A stretch of 64,000 nt of DNA from Ascochyta rabiei (lineage: Eukaryota; Ascomycota; Dothideomycetes; Pleosporales; Didymellaceae). Shown here piece by piece: positions 45,547 to 55,668 of the stretch. The stretch lies in NCBI RefSeq assembly GCF_004011695.2, contig NC_082405.1:2603001-2667000 (forward strand). Reading direction: 5' to 3'. The position numbers and the translations under genes are program-made. Position 1 is the first letter of the stretch. Each line of letters opens with the position of its first letter. The notes below the pieces were generated by a model, which saw nothing but the letters and a program-made list of their open reading frames with translations, did not search any database and was not told where the DNA came from.

Positions 45547-47635
45547 ATGGCACCCAAAGGCCGTTCGCCGACCTACATGGTCGTGCTCGCAGCAGCAATG
45601 CTCGACGCAGCGACGGCGTTCCCAGCGCAGGTCCTGAAGACGAGGGCCCCATCGACTCCATTCGCGCCGATTGATCCTCAGAATTGGGTGAATCCTGACA
45701 ACATGACTTGGGACGACTTTGTTGCACCACCAAGCACATCTTGGAGCGACCCTGCGCGCAAGGGAAGGGACCGGAACTTCAACATCGCTATGGTCACCGT
45801 CGACTACCCGGGTCAGTGATGGCTCAAGCAGGATCTCAGATTGCACCAACTGACACTTTGTATCAGACTCCCCATTCGTCGTTACACTGGCACCCAACTC
45901 TGATATTTTTGGCAACCCTCAACCGCTCGCTGCTGGCTTGGCCCGAGAGGACGTTCCTAAATTCTACCATGACTTGCTGAACACGCCCAACGACCTCAAC
46001 GAGGGTCACACTCTGCACGAGTATTGGATGGGTGACTCGTTTGGAAAGTACGGTGTCGATTTGACAGTCTTCGGGCCTTACCGTATGCCGGCGAAGAGCT
46101 ATCAGTACGGTGTAGACGACGAGGAGGGCGGCTTCAACGAGGATGCTTGCCCAGAAGGCCCGCCATGCTCGGTCGACCTTCGAACAGACGCTCTTGGCGC
46201 GTGGCGCAGAGATGTCGGTAACGCTACAGCGGATGCCTTCGAGCTGGCGTTTATCTTGTCCGCTGGCCAGGATGAATCTTCGACGTGGCAAGAATTCGGA
46301 GAGATGAAGTTTCTGACCAAAGAGGATATTCCTGAGGAGTTTGGCCCACCAGCGAACAGCTCGCTTCCCAACTACGCCAACACCCGCTACGTCGAGTGGA
46401 CTTCCTGGGCTGCAGCCTCCACCATCTGGCCCAACGCTGGAGGCGGCTCGTCCACACAGGGCGAGTCGAGTGGTATGGCCACGTTTGCCCACGAGCTGTC
46501 CCATCTTCTCGGTATTGGGGACAACTACAACAACCCCTACAGCGTCCCTCCCCGCCGTGCATACACTGGACCGTTCAGCATGCTTGACCGCGGCTCCTTC
46601 AACGGTCCCGGTGGCCCCCACACACGCTGGCAGATTCCTCCTGTTCAGGGAGCCTCGATGGGTTCTCTGCACACTATGCGTGACAAGCACCAGATTGGCC
46701 TGATCGACGAGACCCCGATCCTGCAAGTGTCTCGCTCTGGTCTGGCTACCTCGGGCCCTGTCATCGCTGAGATCACGGCGCGCTCCGTCGACCCCGGCTC
46801 CGGTCTTATGGGCATCAACATCACCTTTGGTAGTCAAGGCGACCTGGCACCGGCCTGCAATATTTCCACCGACGCTCTCTGCGACGGCCGCGGCTACAAC
46901 AACTACAACCTCGAAGTGGTGGACCGGATGGGCGCCGACTCCTTCTGCCCCGACTCGGGCGTCATGATCAGCAAGACCAAGAACAGCGACAGCGAGCAGC
47001 CCTTCCAGTGGGTCATCGACGCCAATCCTCAGGATGCGCGTGTGGTAGATTTCTACCTGCCCAACGGCACTGCCAGGTACTGGAGCATCGGCGACTACCG
47101 CCAGTTGGTGGACGCGCTGTTCCACGCCGGCACCGACTCTGGCAGTGAGTACGAGCACGTGGATGAGGCGAACGGTCTGCACTTTTACGTTCTGGACATG
47201 AAGCGCGATGCTTCTGGCATTTTGCGCTACACCGTCGGCGTGCGTTCCACGAACGGCACCTCGACGGCCAAGCACGACGTCAAGCTGCGCCAGGGCACTG
47301 TATCCGGCAACTCGTCGTCCAAAGGGCTGTACTGCACGTTCCAGCTGGACAACACGGGCAAGGCTGGCACGAACACGACCAGCGTCCACGCACAAGATTT
47401 GACCGCGTACCTCGGATCCGACATCTTCAGGCTGGAGGCCAAGGTCGAGGGCAAGGGTTGGGAAGCTGGGGTGCCGAACGCTCTTGCGCACGCCAAGTTT
47501 GGGGAGAGCACGGAGGTCAAGGTTGCTGTGAGGAGCGGGTACGGTGCTGTTGATCAGGCGACGGTCAAGCTCACTGTGACGAGCGAAAGTGACGCCACGG
47601 TCAAGGCGCAGAAGAGCTGCAAGGTGCAGGCTTGA
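45547..47635 (+). CDS. Secreted zinc metalloprotease, M6-like (HELSH)
   Basis: Exon 1 is 45547-45811, the intron 45812-45866 (55 bp) and exon 2 45867-47635, giving 677 residues. The N-terminus MAPKGRSPTYMVVLAAAMLD leads into an Ala-rich h-region with a likely cleavage near ATA-FP, so it is predicted to be secreted. The active site reads FAHELSHLLGIGDNY, with H297 and H301 as zinc ligands and E298 as general base. A downstream FSMLDRGSF segment may be the Met-turn. This layout resembles M6-type (immune inhibitor A-like) peptidases. The C-terminal part is beta-rich, with several N-x-S/T sites. It sits beside the accessory-looking 41-45 kb interval. Substrates are unknown; the exact MEROPS family needs a profile search. 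Confidence 0.87.
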
Positions 47636-48427
47636 GGGGTCAGCTGGACAGCGCTCTCGATATCATGACGAGTTTAGATATGTACACGGTCTGCGTTCAA
47701 GCGAGACCTGATGCCGCTAGTTCCCTTGCTCAAACGCAGAGTATCTTGATGATGGGACAAGTCGTGTTGGCAGACGTGCCTCAGCACCAAGACGGTGGTG
47801 GTGGTGTCGACAGTGGCGCACTCGATCCCTTTGCCAGCCCTGATGTTCTCAAGATGGAGCTACTGCAGGGACAGCTGGCTCGGCAGTACCTGCGTCTGAC
47901 GCTGGTGTCTGGTGTCGGTGCACTGGTGACACACTTGCCGTCATGAGCAGTGCCTGGTGCCGTCGACGCCTCGACGGTGCCATGACGCAGCGGTGCATGC
48001 CGACGTGCAGACGGGGTGGGGTGGTGCGTCGAGTCGTCGGCGTGCCAGCCGTTCACCGCCTCGTCAAGCAAGCGAGGCCGCGCCGTACCGCGCTTCAGGT
48101 CACGCTTCACGCTTCCCGTCCCCGGAGGCTTGCCTGCACCGCAGCTCGCACGTCTCGCCCTCGACCCTTCACGCGCCCCGTGGTTGTGCATCGGCACGCG
48201 CAGAAGAGGAGTTTTCTTGCAGCGATCGGCACTGGAGTGCAGAGGGAGCATTGCATTGGCACGCGCGGTGGTTGTATGACTTTCACATGCCAGCGCTTGG
48301 GGAGCTGTAACACGACGACGACGAAGACGACGACGAAGAAGAAGAAGAAGAAGACGACGACCACGACGACCACGACCACGACCACGACCACGGCGACACG
48401 CATCGAAGCTCGGCGGAACCCACCGCC
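47636..48427. other. Intergenic region upstream of the spo7-like gene
   Basis: About 0.8 kb with the protease 3' end, GC-rich sequence and a trinucleotide microsatellite at 48311-48393. The 245- and 169-codon ORFs here are Arg/Thr-rich shadows of the repeat. Confidence 0.5.
48311..48393 (+). repeat. Compound (ACG)n(AAG)n(ACC)n trinucleotide tract
   Basis: Runs of ACG, AAG and ACC-type triplets follow one another within about 35-120 bp upstream of the spo7-like ATG, so the tract is in the 5' leader or core promoter. Confidence 0.93.
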
Positions 48428-49912
48428 ATGTCGACGCTCGACCAGATCGTAAAGGGGGCGCCGGCGTCCAACACGTCTGTCGACGCCGTAGCAGCCTCAG
48501 CCTACGCACACCCCCCACCGCACACGGCTACCCTCCACCATCCTCTCCCCCACCACGTCATCGACGTCAAGAGCAAGACGCCGCGCGCGCCCACCCTCAG
48601 CCTCAGCGACCCCACGTCCCTGCTGCCGAGCTCGCCGCCGCAGATCTACCTCAACCTCCTCATCCTCGAGGCCAGCCTGCGCAGCCAGTACCTCACCCTG
48701 CGCGCCCGCCGGCGGCAGAACACGTTCGTCCTGACCCTGCTGGCGCTGTGGATCGCCTTCTTCTTCTACCTGCTCTGGCTGCGCCCGCGCGAAGACGGCA
48801 AGGGCATAGGCGGCTCCCAGTACTGGCTGCTCGACATGCTGCAGAAGGTCGGCTTCATCACCGGCGTCGTCACCGCCCTGCTCTTCTGGGCCACGGGGCA
48901 GTGGGAGCGCGGCGTGCGCTGGCCTCGGCGCTGGATCGGCGTTGCGAACCGCGGGCTCCGCGGCATGAACGCCAAGATCGTCGTCATCCGCGGTCCGTGG
49001 TGGCACGAGCTGGTGGAATGGGCGCGCTTCATCGTGCCCTTCTCCGGCGGCCTGTGGGGCGGCGAGCAGGGCGGGAGCTCGTACCACTTCATCAACGTCG
49101 TGCAGGAGAAGAGCCACGCCCTCGATACCGGCCGTCCTCGACAACGCATCGTCGAGGACGGCAAAGAGTACGCCGAGGAAGACATTGCCCCGGGCGGCGA
49201 CCACATCAAGCTGCTCCTCCTCCCGAAGCCCTTCACCCCCGACTTCCGCCAGAACTGGGAAATGTACCGCACAGAGTACTGGGAGCGCGAGAACGAGCGC
49301 CGCCAGGAGCTCCGGAAGCGCGTGCGCGCCCGCCAACGCGAGATTGCGCGCGAGGAAGGCGGACTCCTGTGGTGGACGGGCTGGCGGGGCTGGAAGCGCG
49401 CGAGAGGCTTCCCCAGCCGGTCTTCAGACGTGGAGAAGAGCGGACACGCACACACGCATTCACACAGTCTCAGCGCGAGCAACTCGCGCCGCCGCCGACC
49501 CAGCACGTTGCAGCATGGAAGAGACGGAAGCCACTCGCGCAGTTCCTCGCGCAGCACCACCCCGGGACCAGACGATGACCGTTTCCGCCCGCTCGAAACC
49601 CGCGAGAGACGGTGGAGCACCAGCACAGCGGGCAGCACGCGCTCAGCCTCCAACGCACGCAGCAAAACCATCACACAAGGCAACGCGGCATCGGCGCGGC
49701 AGCCCCAGGTGCGGCCGGGGCTGCCAGCCAACGGCGGTAGCGGTGGTAGGCCGGGCACGCGAACGAGCATGCTCAGCAACGCCTCGAGCCTGAGCGAGCT
49801 AGACGACGGCGGCTACGAGGCTACCAATGAAAGCAAGCCACGGCCGCAGATCAGGCGGAAAGGGAGTCGAGAGAGCGGGAGCGGGAGTGGGAAGGAAGCC
49901 GCGAGCGCGTAG
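48428..49912 (+). CDS. spo7: Spo7-like subunit of the Nem1-Spo7 phosphatase
   Basis: Single exon of 494 residues from the ATG in GCCATGTCG. SSPPQIYLNLLILEASLRSQ begins the conserved Spo7 region. Two membrane helices follow (TFVLTLLALWIAFFFYLLWL and a second around VGFITGVVTALLFWATGQW), then a conserved cytosolic part with FTPDFRQNWEMYRTEYW and ERENERRQELRKR. The C-terminal 170 residues are Ser/Arg-rich and disordered. Spo7 binds Nem1 at the nuclear envelope/ER, and the complex dephosphorylates lipin (Pah1), controlling phospholipid versus triacylglycerol synthesis and nuclear shape. It is longer than yeast Spo7 because of the tail, which is usual in filamentous fungi. Confidence 0.95.
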   Translation: MSTLDQIVKGAPASNTSVDAVAASAYAHPPPHTATLHHPLPHHVIDVKSKTPRAPTLSLSDPTSLLPSSPPQIYLNLLILEASLRSQYLTLRARRRQNTFVLTLLALWIAFFFYLLWLRPREDGKGIGGSQYWLLDMLQKVGFITGVVTALLFWATGQWERGVRWPRRWIGVANRGLRGMNAKIVVIRGPWWHELVEWARFIVPFSGGLWGGEQGGSSYHFINVVQEKSHALDTGRPRQRIVEDGKEYAEEDIAPGGDHIKLLLLPKPFTPDFRQNWEMYRTEYWERENERRQELRKRVRARQREIAREEGGLLWWTGWRGWKRARGFPSRSSDVEKSGHAHTHSHSLSASNSRRRRPSTLQHGRDGSHSRSSSRSTTPGPDDDRFRPLETRERRWSTSTAGSTRSASNARSKTITQGNAASARQPQVRPGLPANGGSGGRPGTRTSMLSNASSLSELDDGGYEATNESKPRPQIRRKGSRESGSGSGKEAASA

Positions 49913-50681
49913 ACGACATGCTGTGTGTCTGTCGTGGTTCGAGGACGACGTTGAACGTTTGACGATTGATACCAGTAGCCCATTGACGAACAGAAACGAT
50001 TTACGCTTGTATATGCATGGTCATTCCACAATTTCGTTGCGATTGAACTGATTCCAACTCTAAATCGAGTCAAAACTGCAGTGTCACGCTTGAAGTTGGT
50101 TTGACAGACACCCACCGTCTCTCTTACCTATTGATAACTAAAAAGCCTCGCCAAGCTCACTCAATCCACTCAATCCACTCAATACCACGAGCCCTCTCAG
50201 CAACACGGAGACCAACACCGATATCGATCCCATCCCCTGTCCTCTTCACAGATGCAGCGTTCCTCTCGCTCCTGAATGTCTCTCTGCGAGGGTGAATGTG
50301 AAGACAGCAAGCTCGAGAACATCCTCCAAGCAAACCACGAACACGTTCACGAAGTATCCGCATTGTGCAGCAACCTCGACTTCGAGCAGTACCGAATCCT
50401 GTTTAAAGAAAAAAAAAACCTCTCCCGTTCTACATTGCATTGTATAATCACGATGTACCGAACTGTGCATCCGCAGACACCGTTTTCACTGTTCTACCTC
50501 ACGAGTATACGATCTGATCGATTTGCTAACCACCACCCCTTCCATCCCGTCTCCCAGTCCAGTCCATCCAACCGCCAACCCAAGAGGGGTCGAAACCAAG
50601 CACCGAAAACAAAAGCTCGAGCTTCTCCAAGCCTCGCGGTAAATTCAGAATCAAGGCAAAAGAAAGAGAGGGTTGGAGAAG
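49913..50681. other. Intergenic region between the spo7-like gene and a small membrane protein gene
   Basis: About 0.77 kb. It contains a CACTCAATC repeat near 50157-50183 (three copies) and an A-run near 50408. An ORF at 50276-50713 shows no domain. No gene is supported. Confidence 0.5.
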
Positions 50682-50824
50682 ATGGTTTCTCGCCTCATCT
50701 ACACCCTGATTGAACCGTCGCGCGTCGCTATCGTCCCTGTGCGTACCGAGTTTTATACACGCGCTTCTCGAGTCGCGGATGGGCTTGTGTCGATGGCGAC
50801 TTTGAGTATGACTGAGAGTGTGCT

Positions 50825-50869
<45 letters not shown>

Positions 50870-51604
50870 GGACCCTCGAGCTTCACACTCCACCATCAGC
50901 ATCCCATATTCATCTCCACCATCAACACTACCAGCAGCCACCGCCTCAACCCTCTTAGGACCCCCCACCGCCGACACCCCACCCCTCGCAATCCTCACCC
51001 TCGTCGCCGCGATAGTCTGCGCCTTGATCCTGCTCTGCGCACTCGCCTACTTTATCCTCCTCCGCTGCGCACGCGGTGCGTGTCCAAACTGCCGCCGCTG
51101 CGCATCCGAGGTGGACAAGTGGCGGCGCGGAGAGCTGGTGCGCATCACGCCGGATATGGTGCAGCGGCGCATGCACGCGTGGGATCTGGAGAAGGGGGGG
51201 TTAGAAGGGCAGGGCGTGAGGATGGTTGGGGACAGCTGGTCCAAAGAAGACCAAGAAGTTGAGGATGAGGGGGGGATGCGGAAAGAGGGGGAGGACTGTC
51301 ATGGCGATGCTAAATTGCAGCAGCCCCGGCTTGCGCATCTGCGTGCTGTGCGGCGGAGGGATTCGGGGTGCCACTTCGCCGCTCGGAGACATGGTGACGA
51401 CTCGGAGAAGACGCGGGTCGTCGTTGGCGACGATTCTGCACGCCCGGACGAACTCGAAGAGACGACTGTAGCGCGCGGGGGAAAGGAGCTAGAGGGGCAG
51501 AAAGAGCAGATACTGAGATCCGGGGTCTATCAGATGCCGCCGCCTCGGCAGGGCAACCAGTCGCGGTTCATAGAGCGTTTTAGCCTGGCAACGAATTGTG
51601 ATCT

Positions 51605-51608
<4 letters not shown>
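50682..51608 (+). CDS. Predicted single-pass membrane protein, unrecognised
   Basis: The ATG at 50682 (MVSRLIYTLIEPSR) opens a 308-residue frame; a later ATG at about 50793 (MATLSMTESV) would shorten it. The N-terminal part contains a (Thr-Ala)n run coded by the CAACAG repeat, then Ser/Thr/Pro-rich sequence. One membrane helix follows (LTLVAAIVCALILLCALAYF), then a Cys/Arg-rich juxtamembrane stretch (RCARGACPNCRRC) and a charged tail. The order Ser/Thr-rich ectodomain, helix, basic Cys cluster recalls fungal surface sensors in outline only. No family was recognised. The frame could also be joined to an unseen exon. Confidence 0.55.
50825..50869 (+). repeat. (CAACAG)n hexanucleotide repeat, in coding sequence
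   Basis: About seven perfect hexamer units encoding an alternating Thr-Ala tract. Confidence 0.95.

Positions 51609-51646
<38 letters not shown>
51607..51646 (+). repeat. (AG)20 dinucleotide repeat
   Basis: Perfect AG repeat that begins at the last base of the preceding stop codon, so it lies in a 3' untranslated region. Confidence 0.97.
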
Positions 51647-51648
<2 letters not shown>

Positions 51649-51771
51649 GTGTAGTTGGTATCGTTCTGTTCTGTGACAATCTATCAGTGCACATCTGTGA
51701 TGAACACCAAATACAATCTACTACGCCGTCAGCATACCCAAGATGAGTAGAAGAGGCAGTCGTACCCCAAC

Positions 51772-52356
51772 TCAATACATCCCGCCCTCATACGGCTTCG
51801 CTGGCCGCGGACCTCCGGTGTGGTTCCTCGTATCGACGTAAAAAACCCACCCATTCTCATGCCACTTCCTCAGATCGATTTCCTCGCTCGGCTCCAGCGT
51901 TACTGCATTGACGCTGACGTAGTGGTACGGCTCCGTCACCTCTTGCCCATCCACCGTCCTTGTTTTGGTCGTGGGCTTGGTCTTGAACACCGGTGGCAGC
52001 TCCTCACAGTCTACACCCGCCTCTCCTTCACCGTCGGGAGACACCTGCTCCCACACCCCACCGACCCCAAAGACGCGCACGCCGCATTGCTTGCAGAAGT
52101 ACCACCCGTTGGTCTTGGTGTTCACCCGGTAGTCGCCCAGCTCTTCGATGTTGGCAGGCGAGATGAGGGTGAAGTCGTCCGCGGGCGAGATGGGCCGGCA
52201 GTGGAAGAAGCCCATCCTCTGGCACGTCGAGCAATTGCATTTGTACAGGCGGATGGACTTTGCTTGTGGATCGAGCACGGGGGGGAATTGCAGGCGGATC
52301 TTGTATCGGACGAAGCCGCAATGGCACGATCCGGGGTATTCTTTCGCGAGAGCCAT
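51772..52356 (-). CDS. CENP-V/GFA-domain protein (glutathione-dependent formaldehyde-activating enzyme-like)
   Basis: Single exon of 194 residues starting MALAKEYPGS. The zinc ligands of the CENP-V/GFA fold are all present: CHCG at 11-14, KCNCSTC with C40, C42 and C45, and CKQCG with C88 and C91. The fold carries one structural and one catalytic zinc. Named members react with S-hydroxymethylglutathione, but fungal homologues are diverse and the substrate here cannot be told. A 30-residue insertion (around DGEGEAG to VDGQEVTE) lies after the last Cys pair. It has no neighbour of related function. Confidence 0.95.
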   Translation of the reverse strand: MALAKEYPGSCHCGFVRYKIRLQFPPVLDPQAKSIRLYKCNCSTCQRMGFFHCRPISPADDFTLISPANIEELGDYRVNTKTNGWYFCKQCGVRVFGVGGVWEQVSPDGEGEAGVDCEELPPVFKTKPTTKTRTVDGQEVTEPYHYVSVNAVTLEPSEEIDLRKWHENGWVFYVDTRNHTGGPRPAKPYEGGMY

Positions 52357-52944
52357 GTTGTCGTGTCGTAGCTGTCTTGCGGTGCGGGCTGTTGTCTTTT
52401 TATGCAGGACTGCTCATGACAACCTACACAGTATTGTACCACGCGGGACGTGAAAGCGAAGAATACCTACCAGTAGGCAGCAGCCGCGCTTACTTCAAAC
52501 TACATTGGTGTCGCTCAAGCCCGCAGTCCCATCATCCCCGCTTGCTCGCGATGCATCCGTACTGGCTTACGTGGCGATTTATCAGCAGTGAGAATCATGC
52601 AGGCTGACAGACAGGGACAATCTGACGATGAGTAGATGAGATTGACAAATCTTGAGCACTGGAACCGTACTTTGTCTTTGCATTCCACCTGCCCTCCCAA
52701 CGTTGTCGGATTTCTGCCTGTCACCTCTCATCTGGCGAGCGACTTTCCCGTTTGCTAGTCTTTCACCCAACTAAGCACACGCTGTGACGTTATGCATGAA
52801 ATGCGTGGATGATGGAGAAACGGAAGAAGCTGGTCGGAAGCCAAGCAACCGGCAGCCTCGCTCAAAGCAGCAATCGCGTCTAATAAGACGTTATCGAGCT
52901 TTGCTCTCTTTGCTCTCTTTCGCTGCACCAGCACGACCATCGAC
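52357..52944. promoter_or_regulatory. Divergent intergenic region between the GFA-like and ABHD12-like genes
   Basis: 588 bp between divergent start codons, so both promoters lie here. No repeat and no supported ORF were seen. Confidence 0.5.
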
Positions 52945-54638
52945 ATGGGTATCGGCAGCGGCATCGCCGTTTCACTTTCCTTCATAAGCTGCATATGGCT
53001 ACCTGCAACACTCCTGTGTTGCCTGCCGTGGGTCCAGAGGCGTGAGTTGAGCGGCCGAGGGTCGATCACGTGCAGGAGCTAAAACACGCGCAGAGATGCT
53101 GTATTTACATTGGGTCACCATGTTTCCCGGCAAATGGCTTGAAGAGCCCGAAAGAGCTGGTTTTTCGAGTGCGTGCAAGAGCATCAACACATTCCAACCG
53201 GGCGAGAATACTCATGCGCCGCAGAAAATCAGGTCACGCCCTTCCGTATCGCGACCAAGGACGGTCACAGACTCTTCACGTGGCTTGTCGCACCGCTGGG
53301 CGTGTATGCCAGACATCTACATGACTTCGTTCATGAGCAGTCTGGTGTTGAAGACGTCACCGAGAAGCTAGCATTCCGATTGTTGCGAGACGATCCGGAG
53401 GCACGCCTGCTCATCTACTTTCACGGCAATGCGGCAACGCTGGGACAGCAGAGACGGACAGAGGAATACAGATCCTACTCTTCTGGCGCGTGTGAGAAAG
53501 TCTTTGTGCTGGCATTTGACTATCGTGGGTTTGGAAAGTCTGGTGGTGTGCCCTCGGAGACCGGCCTCAGAAAGGATGCAGAAGCTGTCGTCGACTGGGC
53601 TTTGCATGTCGCAAGAATACCTCCAAGCCGCATCGTGCTTCTGGGTCATTCGCTAGGGACAGCTGTTTCTACAGCTGTGGCAGTACAGTATGCTGATATG
53701 GGCGTCGAGTTTGCCGGTATCATACTGTGTGCTGCATTCACAAACGCAGGCAACGCGTTCGCCTCCTACTCAATCGCCGGCGTCGTACCCGTGCTTGCGC
53801 CCGTCAAGATGATCCCCGCTGTCCAAGCCTGGTTCAGTCGCAGGATGCGGGACACTTGGCGGACTGACGTGCGTTTAGCTGCGCTTGCTCGTAAGTTGCG
53901 CTACGAACACAGAACATTACGCTGTTCCCATGGTGTACTACGTTCGAATTGAGACTAACGATGCGATCACAGGCAAGTATTCGAAGCTTCGACTCGTCTT
54001 GGTACATGCGGAGGACGATGGCACGATGCCATGGAATCAGACTGAAGAACTGTTCAAGTCCACACTCAAAGCCGCAACTGGAGCCAATGTGGATGGCGAT
54101 GCCTGGAGTGCGCCGAAACACGACACGGTCGATCTGGGCGAGGCTGGCAGACAGGAAATCTGGGAAAAGGGTAATGCGCGCATCGAGAAGCTTGTAGCCA
54201 AGCACGGAGGTAAGCAGCCCCCACCCGTTACCAAGAGATCCAAGGCGCCGGCGTGCTCGTGGCGCGCTTGCTCTTCGAGATGGCATCTGGAGATGGGATT
54301 TGGGATCGTCGATGCCCTGGCGATCATGCCCGGGCTACCGAAGAAACTTGCCCGACAGCCTAAGCTCTGTCCATTGTCTCCTTTCACGATGCTCGGCCTG
54401 TGCTGAAGTCGCGCCTTTTTCACACAGGCACAAAGAGCGTCTGGTGTGCTTGAAAAGCATCGACACCGCCTGAAAAAGGGCTCGAGAATGACTTCATACC
54501 AGCGGTATCCGGCTCGGCAACTAACCGCTCTGGGCTAACTACATTCTTCTAGACCACAACCAGATGATGACATGGAGTCCAATCGCCCTTGCGATTCTCC
54601 AGACCTTCGGATTGACGGCTTCGACCACGCGCTTGTAG
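52945..54638 (+). CDS. ABHD12-like alpha/beta hydrolase, membrane-anchored
   Basis: The exons are 52945-53041, 53094-53168, 53225-53890, 53973-54209 and 54553-54638, with introns of 52, 56, 82 and 343 bp, giving 386 residues. Exon 1 supplies a hydrophobic N-terminal segment (IAVSLSFISCIWLPATLLCC). QMLYLHWVTMFPGKW and GFSKNQVTPF follow, as in fungal ABHD12 relatives. The fold is clear: FHGN oxyanion motif, DYRGFG, nucleophile elbow GHSLG (S200), acid HAEDD (D294/D295) and catalytic His in DHNQ (H360). ABHD12 enzymes hydrolyse lysophosphatidylserine or monoacylglycerols at the ER. The last intron is long for this window; if retained, the protein ends at 54406 without the His. Family is firm; substrate is inference. 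Confidence 0.92.
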
Positions 54639-55233
54639 AGTCTTGGATCTAGGTGTACTTGCGTAATCCAGCCCTCATCAGACCGAGTCTTCCGCGCTCG
54701 TCAGAAGCAGCGCCGTGTGACGCACGGCAAGCTCAACTGACTGCGCCCCTACCAAGAGGCTCTACTGAGAGGTATGCCGATGCGTCAAACGCGTACAGCC
54801 TCAGGCTCACGACGTGCAGCAACAATGACGAGGCAAGGTCTGCAGAAGCATGCATGATGAATGCGACAGATGTGGGCCCAAGGGTCTTGCGACGCCCGCT
54901 ACTTGCAAGCGCTGGCGGCTTCCCAGATGTCTCGGTGGCCTTTGTGCGTCACCTGCTTTCGACCCTCATGACGTCCCAAAGCGGACGCAGCGGATACAAA
55001 GCCCACTGCGCGCTTCGGTGGTGGCCCGCATCCATGCTCTTGTGAATTCACAGACGGCCTCTGTTCACAGATTCGCTGTTCCAAGACCCGCTTTCAAGCC
55101 AATCCTTCCGTCGCTTGTGTTTCAGCTGTCGTTGTTATACCCACTTGCAGAAGGTTGCAGCCGCCGAAGATTCATTATTATATCGCTGTCGCTATTGTCT
55201 TTCTCACCACCCAATCTAACGTCTATTACCGCC
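54639..55233. other. Intergenic region upstream of a small membrane protein gene
   Basis: About 0.6 kb. ORFs at 54653-55045 and in the 5' extension of the next gene are not supported. No element was recognised. Confidence 0.45.
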
Positions 55234-55668
55234 ATGCCTGCCATTGCCCATCTTGCTCCTCGCCTCCTTGCGGGAGCTACCTCCGGAGGCATATCTGGCA
55301 CCGCCATTGCTGTGCTCATCTGCGTGGGCATCGTCCCCGTGATTGCACTCATCTGGGTGTGCATCTGGCTTCTCTTCTTCTACGGCAAGGGACGCAACTG
55401 CTGCTGCGTGCGGCGCAAGAGGGCTGCTACGGAGCCGGGGGTGGTCGAGAGCACCGTCTCTAGCCCTGAGGCGTTGAACGAAAAGACAAACTACACGCTT
55501 CCACAGAGGCCGACGACGACGTACAGGGCCGAGAGCGGGTCCTCGACCGAGCGAGCCAGAGACAGCAGAGGAACGCTGAAGAAGCAGCAGCCCAGGGAGA
55601 GCCTGCAGAGCCAGTGGAGCAGCCACAGCACGATACCTGTTGTGCAGGAGCCGAAGCCATTCGTTTGA
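55234..55668 (+). CDS. Small single-pass membrane protein, unrecognised
   Basis: The ATG at 55234 (MPAIAHLAPRLLAG) opens a 144-residue frame. A Gly-rich stretch precedes one membrane helix (VLICVGIVPVIALIWVCIWL). Just after the helix come GKGRNCCCVRRKR and a Ser/Thr/Pro-rich tail ending VVQEPKPFV. The adjacent Cys triplet is a plausible palmitoylation site. The frame continues upstream to 54850 through sequence that looks non-coding, so I chose the ATG nearest the helix. Small proteins of this pattern are common in Pezizomycotina, but I know no function for this one. Confidence 0.62.
   Translation: MPAIAHLAPRLLAGATSGGISGTAIAVLICVGIVPVIALIWVCIWLLFFYGKGRNCCCVRRKRAATEPGVVESTVSSPEALNEKTNYTLPQRPTTTYRAESGSSTERARDSRGTLKKQQPRESLQSQWSSHSTIPVVQEPKPFV

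Noticed and set aside
45863..47491. 542-codon ORF antisense to the metalloprotease
   Set aside because: It is an antisense shadow of a GC-rich coding exon with strong codon bias; the sense strand encodes the HELSH protease.
48107..48403. Poly-Val/Phe ORF antisense to the trinucleotide tract
   Set aside because: It is a direct translation of the microsatellite.
48497..49779. Long ORFs antisense to the spo7-like gene
   Set aside because: Same reason: antisense of a GC-rich exon with a recognised product on the sense strand.
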